Part shown: positions 1 through 12,311 of the stretch, piece after piece | Numbering within the stretch: the stretch's first letter is position 1 | How the letters are laid out: the number at the start of each line of letters is the position of its first letter | From: Zygnema cylindricum | Taxonomy: Eukaryota > Streptophyta > Zygnematophyceae > Zygnematales > Zygnemataceae | NCBI GenBank assembly: GCA_037447655.1 | Contig: JBBHKE010000339.1 | Span: 1 to 64,000 of the forward strand | Direction: 5' to 3' | Length of the DNA: 64,000 nucleotides | Notes under the pieces: generated by a model | The model's input: the letters and a program-made list of their open reading frames with translations, nothing else | The model's database searches: none | What the model was told of the DNA's origin: nothing | Program-made: the position numbers and the translations under genes

Positions 1-1943
1 ATGAGGAGAATGATATTGATACCAGGGACTATAACGATATGGCGGCAAAGCATTTCATCTTTCGTCATCAAACTCAAGGACTTCCATCTCCTTGTTTGCA
101 AGTAGAAAGGGCATCTGATCTATGGGTGGCTCTGATAGATATGTATCGAAGTGGTAAGATTGAACAACAACAGTTGGCTGATCAAAAAAAAATGCATATG
201 AATAAAAAGGGGGGAAGATGTTGGAGTTTTATAATGAGCTTGCATTACTTTTAATGGAGCTAGAGAGTGTTGGTAAAGTAGAAACTGAAAAGAAAAGGTT
301 AACTACTTGCTCATGAAGTTACTAGATGAGTTCGAGAATATAGTCAACGGTGTGCAAGACTTGTAGGACTCAAGGTGGATATGGGATTCAGTGGCAGGGA
401 TGATTCTCGATTGAGAGAATACAATACGGATCCAAAAGGGAGGAAAGAGTGGGCAAGCCTTGGCAGCCAAGACCGATTGGAAGAATAAGGATTCCAGAAA
501 ACTGGTCGAAAATTATGGAGGGGAAGGGCAAAAAAATCAGACTGATGAGTTTGGACCGCGGGCTCCCAAGGGTTTGTGTCATTATTGTAAGAAACCTAGG
601 CACTATATGGCGGAGTGCACTAAGCTAACCGAACTTCGATTAAAGGTGGACCTCCAAGATGAAAGAAAAAGGCTCTTGTGAAACAGGTAAATGAAGAGGA
701 CGATGAACTCTTGTTGGATGAGGAGTTGGAGGCGAAGACCGAGGTCGAAATTCCTCCAAATCAGATATGTGCTTTCGTAGGATTAAAAGGTGAAAGAGGT
801 TGGATTTTGGATTCGCGTGCCTACATGCACATGTGTAAAGACAAACACTTGTTCACTAAAATGAAAATGATTCCCAACGTAGAGATAGAGTATGGGGATA
901 GGAGGGTAGTCATTACTACTTTGGTACGATCGATAGATCTGGAAGTCTTAATGGAGGGGAAGACATCTATAGTGACATTCTCTGATGTGTTGTTTATTCC
1001 AGAGCTAAACAAAAACCTCATCTCTACGTCTGTGTTAGATGATAAGGGTTTTGAGACTAGTAGTAGGAAGGAAACCTTTACTATTAGATTTGAGGAGGAA
1101 GTTCATTTCAGTGCTAAAAAGGTAGCCAAGCGATGTTTAGGCTGATTTTAAGCAATGAAAAGAAGAAACTTTACTATGCTGGTGATCATGATATTATGTT
1201 GTGGCATAAGAGGCTTGGACTTGTGCATTTAGATAATTTGAAAGAAATGAAAAAGATGGGAATAGTGGAAGGAATTCAGTTTGGAGAAAGTTAGAACCTA
1301 AGTGACTCTAGTGGTTGTGCTCAAGGTAAGGCACACAGGTTACCTTTCCCAAAAGAAGCCAATTATAAAGGAGAAAATGTTTAAGACTTGGTACACAGTG
1401 ATATTTGGGGACCGGCCAAAGTGCCTTCACCGGGGAGTAAGAGGTTTATGATGACAATCACTGATGATTGGTCTCGCTATTCTAAAGTGTATATTTTGAA
1501 AAATAAATCAAAGGCCTCACAGATTTTTAAGGAATATAAAGCGTGGAGTGAGAAACTCCATGAAATCACTATTAAGAGAATAAAGAGTGATAATAAGAGA
1601 GAGTATACCTTCAATCAGTTTGAGGATTTTATGAGAGAAGATGGAGTGCAACACCAAAAAAGAGTTCCTGAAAATCATGAGAAAAATGGTGTAGCCGAGA
1701 GGTTAAATTTAACACTAAGTGATAGTGCCAGGAGTATGCTGTCAGATAAGAAGATATGAAAGAGATTTTGGGCCGAAGCAATGAACTGTGCAAATTATCT
1801 CAAGAATTGAGTTCTTACTTTGGAAGTAAAAGGCCAAACACCTTATGGAAGATGGACCGGCCGAAAACCAGATGTTTCACACTTAAAGATTTTCGGTAGT
1901 CAATTGTTCAGTCTAGACACAGATCGGTCAAATTGGAAGTTAG
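1..1943 (+). pseudogene. E1 left part: decayed copia gag, protease and integrase (family A)
   Basis: This is the front part of a family-A Ty1/copia polyprotein; the 5' LTR and gag N-terminus lie outside the window. Gag runs to about 680, with a zinc knuckle at 577-618 (CHYCKKPRHYMAEC, the CX2CX4HX4C spacing). Protease follows near 795-850, where the catalytic DSG has become DSR. The GAG-pre-integrase zinc region (WHKRLG) lies near 1200-1330, and the integrase core at about 1388-1943 (HSDIWGP, GVAERLN). The frame changes near 680, 1140 and 1385, with in-frame stops near 1294 and 1757, so no polyprotein can be made. Integrase is cut at 1943 by the tandem array and resumes at 12312. The closest relative in the window is E10. 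Confidence 0.93.
1939..1943. repeat. Target-site duplication GTTAG, left of array T
   Basis: GTTAG lies directly before the first TG of the array and is repeated at 12312-12316 directly after its last CA. Removing the array and one GTTAG rejoins the E1 integrase reading (SNWK followed by LDPKR), as in the uninterrupted relative E10. Confidence 0.95.
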
Positions 1944-3291
1944 TGTTGTTCTTTGGTCTAAAATAGACCGCAGAAGCCACCCAAACTATCATGCAAAAAA
2001 CTAAGCAAAAATAGGTCGACGAACAATCATATGAAATGCATCCTCTATTTAACATACAACAACATTTAGGGTTTCATGGAATAATCAACATAAATAAACC
2101 CTATGACAACATCTAAGGTTTGATGGAATAATCGACATAAACAAACCCTAGGACAAATGCATAAACAATGCATATCAAACATATATAAAAACATAAATAA
2201 ATAATAACACACAAATGCATCACACATACACAAGAGTATAATCAAAGTATAATCATTATATCATTCAAAGTGCATGACCTAATCGACAACCCTAAAATAC
2301 TACATCTTCGGTCCCCACTTTACTAACCAGCATTGATTATTTATTCTAATGAAGCTCAAATCTATATATACACTTGTGAGCTGTTAACAAATCACTAAGT
2401 GTCAAAATAACCAACGTAAATTACGTAACTGTCATTAAATCAAACTAATCGTAAGCGTACACCTGAAAGTCAAGCAATCGTAAGCGTACACTTGTCTGCA
2501 AATACGACACATAAATTAAAGTGTCGATATCCTCATTAATCACGTAAAATATAACTATTTTAATCAACACTAAATCATTAATTCAAATAAGACAAAACAT
2601 TGATGCTTCAAATATTTACACCGACGCATCCAAAAATCCGCGTCATAAGTGACAACTTGCTTAGTCACTTGTCGATAAGTCCACGTAGTGAACCGACATC
2701 GCATATGTACGGTCCACTAGATAATGTGTCATAAAAACAATGTGGTCCCTTAAAAATATCGGCGGACGTCGTCCGCCCTCCACGTGTACCTCGAACAACT
2801 TGCCGAAATCAATTCGTACGATCCAAATCCCGTCCGTACCGAAATCACGTACTTCGTCATAAATGCGCCTTGTCGCATTTGAGGTACACGTCATTTTCGA
2901 TAAATGCATGTCGCAATAAGCGACAACTTAAAGTACACCTGTCAAATACGACGCTCCGTACCGGCGGCGTCCCATGTAATAAATTTCATCTGTCGCATTA
3001 TGTTTCGTACGTGCGACGTACCATTTTACGATTTTACATACTTCGAATATCATACATCTGATCGTTTCGCGATCCGCCGTCCATTTCACTTTTGTATTCC
3101 GTATTATTCGTACGCTTCTTCGCGTCACTCAATTTTGTAATTTACGTCACTTTAAATTCATTCGTACAATTACCCCCCAATCCATAAATCCTTTCGAACC
3201 ACCACAGTATATCACGTAGATGTATACGCACGAAACGTCGCGTGCGCACCAAATTTCATGTACGCACGAAACTAAATCTTCAAAAACAACA
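1944..3291 (-). repeat. Array T, LTR 1
   Basis: 1348 bp, TG...CA with 7-bp inverted ends TGTTGTT/AACAACA. It holds 15 GTAC cores, including TTCGTACAA at the 3159 region, and a CACGTG at about 2781, whereas the 908-bp internal region holds one GTAC. A TATATATAGA box on the minus strand (2362-2371) is a candidate promoter. Near its + strand left end there is an imperfect 46-bp tandem duplication (about 2066-2111 and 2112-2157) carrying AAACCCTA boxes, and a 20-bp motif with GTAAGCGTACAC occurs twice near 2448-2490. The short reading frames here are identical in all copies and match no retroelement protein. Confidence 0.9.
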
Positions 3292-4199
3292 CTCCCCCGA
3301 AAATTTAGTTTTGTGCATCCATTATGCCACGTCATCAGCTGTCACACTGTCACCTCCTGATGTCTCCTTCATCTGAATCCGCCAAATGCCTCCGCCGGAA
3401 TTTTCTCACTTGTTCCACCATCGCTTCCGCTTCCTCCACATACCATCCAGATTTCATAATACATAATATATATATTTTTCATTTTCCGATTACAACAAAA
3501 TAATTCCTTCCAATATCTAAATCCGGATCTACATTCCCAAAATTCTATCACAAATCAACTAAAAATTAAAGCCAAATTATCACACTAATAATATATCCCC
3601 GCTCAAATAATTCCTACCTCATTATAACAAATCTAGATTTCAATAATAATTTTTTTTTTTTTTTTTCATAAACTATCAAATCCCAAAATTTCCCATAAAA
3701 AAAAAAAATCATATAACAAATAGTATTTTCCCAAAAATTATAATAATGTCACATTTCCCAAAAATTTCCAACAACTTAAAATCTACATTACAAATCCAAT
3801 TTTCAACAATCATCGATCCTCAAAATTTGGATCTCTCCACCATATGTCAAAACTCCACCTTCCGGATCTCTCTCCCCCAAACGTCGAATCTCCACCTTCC
3901 ACCTTCCACATCTCTCCATCAAACGAATATGTATTTTCCAAAAATAAAATATCATTTCTCATAATTAATCATTTTCATTGAGGGTAGACATTTCGGCACT
4001 CTCACTAAGTTAACCCTTGGGGCGATGCAAGATTAAACTCGGCACATACCAACACTATGATAAGGCCGATCTCATGGGTACACAGACACCATTACTGCAA
4101 TACAACCAGCAAGGACAATATTAACCCGCTACAATGCGTGTGACAAAACCTACATCGACTTAACCTAACATATGATAGATGGGGTGTGGGCCCATAACC
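3292..4199 (-). repeat. Array T, internal region 1 (non-coding)
   Basis: 908 bp between LTRs 1 and 2. On the minus strand it begins with the primer site at 4183-4199 and ends with a polypurine tract next to LTR 1 (3292-3305). It contains a 17-nt T run (3650-3666) and an A-rich run. No reading frame longer than about 72 codons is present and none resembles gag or pol. Confidence 0.88.
4183..4199 (-). promoter_or_regulatory. Primer-binding site of T (initiator tRNA-Met anticodon arm), copy 1
   Basis: Read on the minus strand, the LTR ends in CA and is followed at once by GGTTATGGGCCCACACC. The first 14 bases are complementary to the anticodon arm of plant initiator tRNA-Met. This is the half-tRNA priming arrangement known from Drosophila copia and yeast Ty5, not the usual 3'-terminal tRNA site TGGTATCAGAGC. 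Equivalent sites end at 6454, 8709 and 10963. Confidence 0.82.
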
Positions 4200-5547
4200 T
4201 GTTGTTCTTTGGTCTAAAATAGACCGCAGAAGCCACCCAAACTATCATGCAAAAAACTAAGCAAAAATAGGTCGACGAACAATCATATGAAATGCATCCT
4301 CTATTTAACATACAACAACATTTAGGGTTTCATGGAATAATCAACATAAATAAACCCTATGACAACATCTAAGGTTTGATGGAATAATCGACATAAACAA
4401 ACCCTAGGACAAATGCATAAACAATGCATATCAAACATATATAAAAACATAAATAAATAATAACACACAAATGCATCACACATACACAAGAGTATAATCA
4501 AAGTATAATCATTATATCATTCAAAGTGCATGACCTAATCGACAACCCTAAAATACTACATCTTCGGTCCCCACTTTACTAACCAGCATTGATTATTTAT
4601 TCTAATGAAGCTCAAATCTATATATACACTTGTGAGCTGTTAACAAATCACTAAGTGTCAAAATAACCAACGTAAATTACGTAACTGTCATTAAATCAAA
4701 CTAATCGTAAGCGTACACCTGAAAGTCAAGCAATCGTAAGCGTACACTTGTCTGCAAATACGACACATAAATTAAAGTGTCGATATCCTCATTAATCACG
4801 TAAAATATAACTATTTTAATCAACACTAAATCATTAATTCAAATAAGACAAAACATTGATGCTTCAAATATTTACACCGACGCATCCAAAAATCCGCGTC
4901 ATAAGTGACAACTTGCTTAGTCACTTGTCGATAAGTCCACGTAGTGAACCGACATCGCATATGTACGGTCCACTAGATAATGTGTCATAAAAACAATGTG
5001 GTCCCTTAAAAATATCGGCGGACGTCGTCCGCCCTCCACGTGTACCTCGAACAACTTGCCGAAATCAATTCGTACGATCCAAATCCCGTCCGTACCGAAA
5101 TCACGTACTTCGTCATAAATGCGCCTTGTCGCATTTGAGGTACACGTCATTTTCGATAAATGCATGTCGCAATAAGCGACAACTTAAAGTACACCTGTCA
5201 AATACGACGCTCCGTACCGGCGGCGTCCCATGTAATAAATTTCATCTGTCGCATTATGTTTCGTACGTGCGACGTACCATTTTACGATTTTACATACTTC
5301 GAATATCATACATCTGATCGTTTCGCGATCCGCCGTCCATTTCACTTTTGTATTCCGTATTATTCGTACGCTTCTTCGCGTCACTCAATTTTGTAATTTA
5401 CGTCACTTTAAATTCATTCGTACAATTACCCCCCAATCCATAAATCCTTTCGAACCACCACAGTATATCACGTAGATGTATACGCACGAAACGTCGCGTG
5501 CGCACCAAATTTCATGTACGCACGAAACTAAATCTTCAAAAACAACA
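4200..5547 (-). repeat. Array T, LTR 2
   Basis: 1348 bp, apparently identical to LTR 1 by eye. It is shared as one end of the internal region on each side rather than paired with its own partner. Confidence 0.9.
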
Positions 5548-6454
5548 CTCCCCCGAAAATTTAGTTTTGTGCATCCATTATGCCACGTCATCAGCTGTCA
5601 CACTGTCACCTCCTGATGTCTCCTTCATCTGAATCCGCCAAATGCCTCCGCCGGAATTTTCTCACTTGTTCCACCATCGCTTCCGCTTCCTCCACATACC
5701 ATCCAGATTTCATAATACATAATATATATATTTTTCATTTTCCGATTACAACAAAATAATTCCTTCCAATATCTAAATCCGGATCTACATTCCCAAAATT
5801 CTATCACAAATCAACTAAAAATTAAAGCCAAATTATCACACTAATAATATATCCCCGCTCAAATAATTCCTACCTCATTATAACAAATCTAGATTTCAAT
5901 AATAATTTTTTTTTTTTTTTTCATAAACTATCAAATCCCAAAATTTCCCATAAAAAAAAAAAATCATATAACAAATAGTATTTTCCCAAAAATTATAATA
6001 ATGTCACATTTCCCAAAAATTTCCAACAACTTAAAATCTACATTACAAATCCAATTTTCAACAATCATCGATCCTCAAAATTTGGATCTCTCCACCATAT
6101 GTCAAAACTCCACCTTCCGGATCTCTCTCCCCCAAACGTCGAATCTCCACCTTCCACCTTCCACATCTCTCCATCAAACGAATATGTATTTTCCAAAAAT
6201 AAAATATCATTTCTCATAATTAATCATTTTCATTGAGGGTAGACATTTCGGCACTCTCACTAAGTTAACCCTTGGGGCGATGCAAGATTAAACTCGGCAC
6301 ATACCAACACTATGATAAGGCCGATCTCATGGGTACACAGACACCATTACTGCAATACAACCAGCAAGGACAATATTAACCCGCTACAATGCGTGTGACA
6401 AAACCTACATCGACTTAACCTAACATATGATAGATGGGGTGTGGGCCCATAACC
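5548..6454 (-). repeat. Array T, internal region 2 (non-coding)
   Basis: 907 bp; the T run is 16 nt instead of 17. The primer site ends at 6454. No coding capacity is seen. Confidence 0.88.
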
Positions 6455-7802
6455 TGTTGTTCTTTGGTCTAAAATAGACCGCAGAAGCCACCCAAACTAT
6501 CATGCAAAAAACTAAGCAAAAATAGGTCGACGAACAATCATATGAAATGCATCCTCTATTTAACATACAACAACATTTAGGGTTTCATGGAATAATCAAC
6601 ATAAATAAACCCTATGACAACATCTAAGGTTTGATGGAATAATCGACATAAACAAACCCTAGGACAAATGCATAAACAATGCATATCAAACATATATAAA
6701 AACATAAATAAATAATAACACACAAATGCATCACACATACACAAGAGTATAATCAAAGTATAATCATTATATCATTCAAAGTGCATGACCTAATCGACAA
6801 CCCTAAAATACTACATCTTCGGTCCCCACTTTACTAACCAGCATTGATTATTTATTCTAATGAAGCTCAAATCTATATATACACTTGTGAGCTGTTAACA
6901 AATCACTAAGTGTCAAAATAACCAACGTAAATTACGTAACTGTCATTAAATCAAACTAATCGTAAGCGTACACCTGAAAGTCAAGCAATCGTAAGCGTAC
7001 ACTTGTCTGCAAATACGACACATAAATTAAAGTGTCGATATCCTCATTAATCACGTAAAATATAACTATTTTAATCAACACTAAATCATTAATTCAAATA
7101 AGACAAAACATTGATGCTTCAAATATTTACACCGACGCATCCAAAAATCCGCGTCATAAGTGACAACTTGCTTAGTCACTTGTCGATAAGTCCACGTAGT
7201 GAACCGACATCGCATATGTACGGTCCACTAGATAATGTGTCATAAAAACAATGTGGTCCCTTAAAAATATTGGCGGACGTCGTCCGCCCTCCACGTGTAC
7301 CTCGAACAACTTGCCGAAATCAATTCGTACGATCCAAATCCCGTCCGTACCGAAATCACGTACTTCGTCATAAATGCGCCTTGTCGCATTTGAGGTACAC
7401 GTCATTTTCGATAAATGCATGTCGCAATAAGCGACAACTTAAAGTACACCTGTCAAATACGACGCTCCGTACCGGCGGCGTCCCATGTAATAAATTTCAT
7501 CTGTCGCATTATGTTTCGTACGTGCGACGTACCATTTTACGATTTTACATACTTCGAATATCATACATCTGATCGTTTCGCGATCCGCCGTCCATTTCAC
7601 TTTTGTATTCCGTATTATTCGTACGCTTCTTCGCGTCACTCAATTTTGTAATTTACGTCACTTTAAATTCATTCGTACAATTACCCCCCAATCCATAAAT
7701 CCTTTCGAACCACCACAGTATATCACGTAGATGTATACGCACGAAACGTCGCGTGCGCACCAAATTTCATGTACGCACGAAACTAAATCTTCAAAAACAA
7801 CA
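6455..7802 (-). repeat. Array T, LTR 3
   Basis: 1348 bp with a private base change at 7270 (T where the other copies have C), which shows that the copies are physically distinct. Confidence 0.9.
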
Positions 7803-8709
7803 CTCCCCCGAAAATTTAGTTTTGTGCATCCATTATGCCACGTCATCAGCTGTCACACTGTCACCTCCTGATGTCTCCTTCATCTGAATCCGCCAAATGC
7901 CTCCGCCGGAATTTTCTCACTTGTTCCACCATCGCTTCCGCTTCCTCCACATACCATCCAGATTTCATAATACATAATATATATATTTTTCATTTTCCGA
8001 TTACAACAAAATAATTCCTTCCAATATCTAAATCCGGATCTACATTCCCAAAATTCTATCACAAATCAACTAAAAATTAAAGCCAAATTATCACACTAAT
8101 AATATATCCCCGCTCAAATAATTCCTACCTCATTATAACAAATCTAGATTTCAATAATAATTTTTTTTTTTTTTTTCATAAACTATCAAATCCCAAAATT
8201 TCCCATAAAAAAAAAAAATCATATAACAAATAGTATTTTCCCAAAAATTATAATAATGTCACATTTCCCAAAAATTTCCAACAACTTAAAATCTACATTA
8301 CAAATCCAATTTTCAACAATCATCGATCCTCAAAATTTGGATCTCTCCACCATATGTCAAAACTCCACCTTCCGGATCTCTCTCCCCCAAACGTCGAATC
8401 TCCACCTTCCACCTTCCACATCTCTCCATCAAACGAATATGTATTTTCCAAAAATAAAATATCATTTCTCATAATTAATCATTTTCATTGAGGGTAGACA
8501 TTTCGGCACTCTCACTAAGTTAACCCTTGGGGCGATGCAAGATTAAACTCGGCACATACCAACACTATGATAAGGCCGATCTCATGGGTACACAGACACC
8601 ATTACTGCAATACAACCAGCAAGGACAATATTAACCCGCTACAATGCGTGTGACAAAACCTACATCGACTTAACCTAACATATGATAGATGGGGTGTGGG
8701 CCCATAACC
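7803..8709 (-). repeat. Array T, internal region 3 (non-coding)
   Basis: 907 bp with a 16-nt T run. The primer site ends at 8709. No coding capacity is seen. Confidence 0.88.
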
Positions 8710-10057
8710 TGTTGTTCTTTGGTCTAAAATAGACCGCAGAAGCCACCCAAACTATCATGCAAAAAACTAAGCAAAAATAGGTCGACGAACAATCATATGA
8801 AATGCATCCTCTATTTAACATACAACAACATTTAGGGTTTCATGGAATAATCAACATAAATAAACCCTATGACAACATCTAAGGTTTGATGGAATAATCG
8901 ACATAAACAAACCCTAGGACAAATGCATAAACAATGCATATCAAACATATATAAAAACATAAATAAATAATAACACACAAATGCATCACACATACACAAG
9001 AGTATAATCAAAGTATAATCATTATATCATTCAAAGTGCATGACCTAATCGACAACCCTAAAATACTACATCTTCGGTCCCCACTTTACTAACCAGCATT
9101 GATTATTTATTCTAATGAAGCTCAAATCTATATATACACTTGTGAGCTGTTAACAAATCACTAAGTGTCAAAATAACCAACGTAAATTACGTAACTGTCA
9201 TTAAATCAAACTAATCGTAAGCGTACACCTGAAAGTCAAGCAATCGTAAGCGTACACTTGTCTGCAAATACGACACATAAATTAAAGTGTCGATATCCTC
9301 ATTAATCACGTAAAATATAACTATTTTAATCAACACTAAATCATTAATTCAAATAAGACAAAACATTGATGCTTCAAATATTTACACCGACGCATCCAAA
9401 AATCCGCGTCATAAGTGACAACTTGCTTAGTCACTTGTCGATAAGTCCACGTAGTGAACCGACATCGCATATGTACGGTCCACTAGATAATGTGTCATAA
9501 AAACAATGTGGTCCCTTAAAAATATCGGCGGACGTCGTCCGCCCTCCACGTGTACCTCGAACAACTTGCCGAAATCAATTCGTACGATCCAAATCCCGTC
9601 CGTACCGAAATCACGTACTTCGTCATAAATGCGCCTTGTCGCATTTGAGGTACACGTCATTTTCGATAAATGCATGTCGCAATAAGCGACAACTTAAAGT
9701 ACACCTGTCAAATACGACGCTCCGTACCGGCGGCGTCCCATGTAATAAATTTCATCTGTCGCATTATGTTTCGTACGTGCGACGTACCATTTTACGATTT
9801 TACATACTTCGAATATCATACATCTGATCGTTTCGCGATCCGCCGTCCATTTCACTTTTGTATTCCGTATTATTCGTACGCTTCTTCGCGTCACTCAATT
9901 TTGTAATTTACGTCACTTTAAATTCATTCGTACAATTACCCCCCAATCCATAAATCCTTTCGAACCACCACAGTATATCACGTAGATGTATACGCACGAA
10001 ACGTCGCGTGCGCACCAAATTTCATGTACGCACGAAACTAAATCTTCAAAAACAACA
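8710..10057 (-). repeat. Array T, LTR 4
   Basis: 1348 bp, apparently identical to LTRs 1 and 2 by eye. Confidence 0.9.
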
Positions 10058-10963
10058 CTCCCCCGAAAATTTAGTTTTGTGCATCCATTATGCCACGTCA
10101 TCAGCTGTCACACTGTCACCTCCTGATGTCTCCTTCATCTGAATCCGCCAAATGCCTCCGCCGGAATTTTCTCACTTGTTCCACCATCGCTTCCGCTTCC
10201 TCCACATACCATCCAGATTTCATAATACATAATATATATATTTTTCATTTTCCGATTACAACAAAATAATTCCTTCCAATATCTAAATCCGGATCTACAT
10301 TCCCAAAATTCTATCACAAATCAACTAAAAATTAAAGCCAAATTATCACACTAATAATATATCCCCGCTCAAATAATTCCTACCTCATTATAACAAATCT
10401 AGATTTCAATAATAATTTTTTTTTTTTTTTCATAAACTATCAAATCCCAAAATTTCCCATAAAAAAAAAAAATCATATAACAAATAGTATTTTCCCAAAA
10501 ATTATAATAATGTCACATTTCCCAAAAATTTCCAACAACTTAAAATCTACATTACAAATCCAATTTTCAACAATCATCGATCCTCAAAATTTGGATCTCT
10601 CCACCATATGTCAAAACTCCACCTTCCGGATCTCTCTCCCCCAAACGTCGAATCTCCACCTTCCACCTTCCACATCTCTCCATCAAACGAATATGTATTT
10701 TCCAAAAATAAAATATCATTTCTCATAATTAATCATTTTCATTGAGGGTAGACATTTCGGCACTCTCACTAAGTTAACCCTTGGGGCGATGCAAGATTAA
10801 ACTCGGCACATACCAACACTATGATAAGGCCGATCTCATGGGTACACAGACACCATTACTGCAATACAACCAGCAAGGACAATATTAACCCGCTACAATG
10901 CGTGTGACAAAACCTACATCGACTTAACCTAACATATGATAGATGGGGTGTGGGCCCATAACC
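10058..10963 (-). repeat. Array T, internal region 4 (non-coding)
   Basis: 906 bp with a 15-nt T run, the shortest of the four. The primer site ends at 10963. No coding capacity is seen. Confidence 0.88.
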
Positions 10964-12311
10964 TGTTGTTCTTTGGTCTAAAATAGACCGCAGAAGCCAC
11001 CCAAACTATCATGCAAAAAACTAAGCAAAAATAGGTCGACGAACAATCATATGAAATGCATCCTCTATTTAACATACAACAACATTTAGGGTTTCATGGA
11101 ATAATCAACATAAATAAACCCTATGACAACATCTAAGGTTTGATGGAATAATCGACATAAACAAACCCTAGGACAAATGCATAAACAATGCATATCAAAC
11201 ATATATAAAAACATAAATAAATAATAACACACAAATGCATCACACATACACAAGAGTATAATCAAAGTATAATCATTATATCATTCAAAGTGCATGACCT
11301 AATCGACAACCCTAAAATACTACATCTTCGGTCCCCACTTTACTAACCAGCATTGATTATTTATTCTAATGAAGCTCAAATCTATATATACACTTGTGAG
11401 CTGTTAACAAATCACTAAGTGTCAAAATAACCAACGTAAATTACGTAACTGTCATTAAATCAAACTAATCGTAAGCGTACACCTGAAAGTCAAGCAATCG
11501 TAAGCGTACACTTGTCTGCAAATACGACACATAAATTAAAGTGTCGATATCCTCATTAATCACGTAAAATATAACTATTTTAATCAACACTAAATCATTA
11601 ATTCAAATAAGACAAAACATTGATGCTTCAAATATTTACACCGACGCATCCAAAAATCCGCGTCATAAGTGACAACTTGCTTAGTCACTTGTCGATAAGT
11701 CCACGTAGTGAACCGACATCGCATATGTACGGTCCACTGGATAATGTGTCATAAAAACAATGTGGTCCCTTAAAAATATCGGCGGACGTCGTCCGCCCTC
11801 CACGTGTACCTCGAACAACTTGCCGAAATCAATTCGTACGATCCAAATCCCGTCCGTACCGAAATCACGTACTTCGTCATAAATGCGCCTTGTCGCATTT
11901 GAGGTACACGTCATTTTCGATAAATGCATGTCGCAATAAGCGACAACTTAAAGTACACCTGTCAAATACGACGCTCCGTACCGGCGGCGTCCCATGTAAT
12001 AAATTTCATCTGTCGCATTATGTTTCGTACGTGCGACGTACCATTTTACGATTTTACATACTTCGAATATCATACATCTGATCGTTTCGCGATCCGCCGT
12101 CCATTTCACTTTTGTATTCCGTATTATTCGTACGCTTCTTCGCGTCACTCAATTTTGTAATTTACGTCACTTTAAATTCATTCGTACAATTACCCCCCAA
12201 TCCATAAATCCTTTCGAACCACCACAGTATATCACGTAGATGTATACGCACGAAACGTCGCGTGCGCACCAAATTTCATGTACGCACGAAACTAAATCTT
12301 CAAAAACAACA
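10964..12311 (-). repeat. Array T, LTR 5 (outer LTR)
   Basis: 1348 bp ending AACAACA directly before the second GTTAG (12312-12316). It has a private change at 11739 (G instead of A). Apart from this it matches the outer LTR at the other end. Confidence 0.9.

Larger units (their letters stand above)
1944..12311 (-). mobile_element. Tandem array of non-autonomous LTR element T: five LTRs, four internal regions
   Basis: A 2.25-kb unit repeats head to tail with starts at 1944, 4200, 6455, 8710 and 10964. Each unit is a 1348-bp LTR (TGTTGTT...AACAACA on the + strand) plus a ~907-bp internal region, and the array ends with a fifth LTR. It is flanked by the perfect duplication GTTAG (1939-1943 and 12312-12316), so the whole array behaves as one integration event in E1 integrase. 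Minus-strand sense is set by a primer site next to each LTR and a polypurine tract (CGGGGGAG) at the other end. I found no gag, protease, integrase or RT, so T is LARD/TRIM-like and would depend on proteins made elsewhere. Copies differ by only a few bases, so the amplification or homogenisation is recent. Confidence 0.92.

Noticed and set aside
2066-2157. Interstitial telomere repeats (TTTAGGG/AAACCCTA)
   Set aside because: Only isolated single units inside a 46-bp LTR duplication; there is no tandem telomere run.
4183-4199. Fragment of an initiator tRNA-Met gene next to each LTR
   Set aside because: Only the anticodon-arm complement is present, always at the LTR end and in primer-site orientation. 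Acceptor and T arms are absent.
2661-12160. Sets of 60-82-codon reading frames repeated every 2.25 kb on both strands
   Set aside because: They are identical because the DNA copies are nearly identical, overlap each other in several frames, and lie in LTR or non-coding internal sequence. There is no motif or codon-level conservation to support proteins.
1944-12311. Satellite or centromeric tandem repeat
   Set aside because: The unit resolves into LTR plus internal region with TG/CA ends, primer site, polypurine tract and outer TSD, so it is a retroelement array rather than a satellite in origin.
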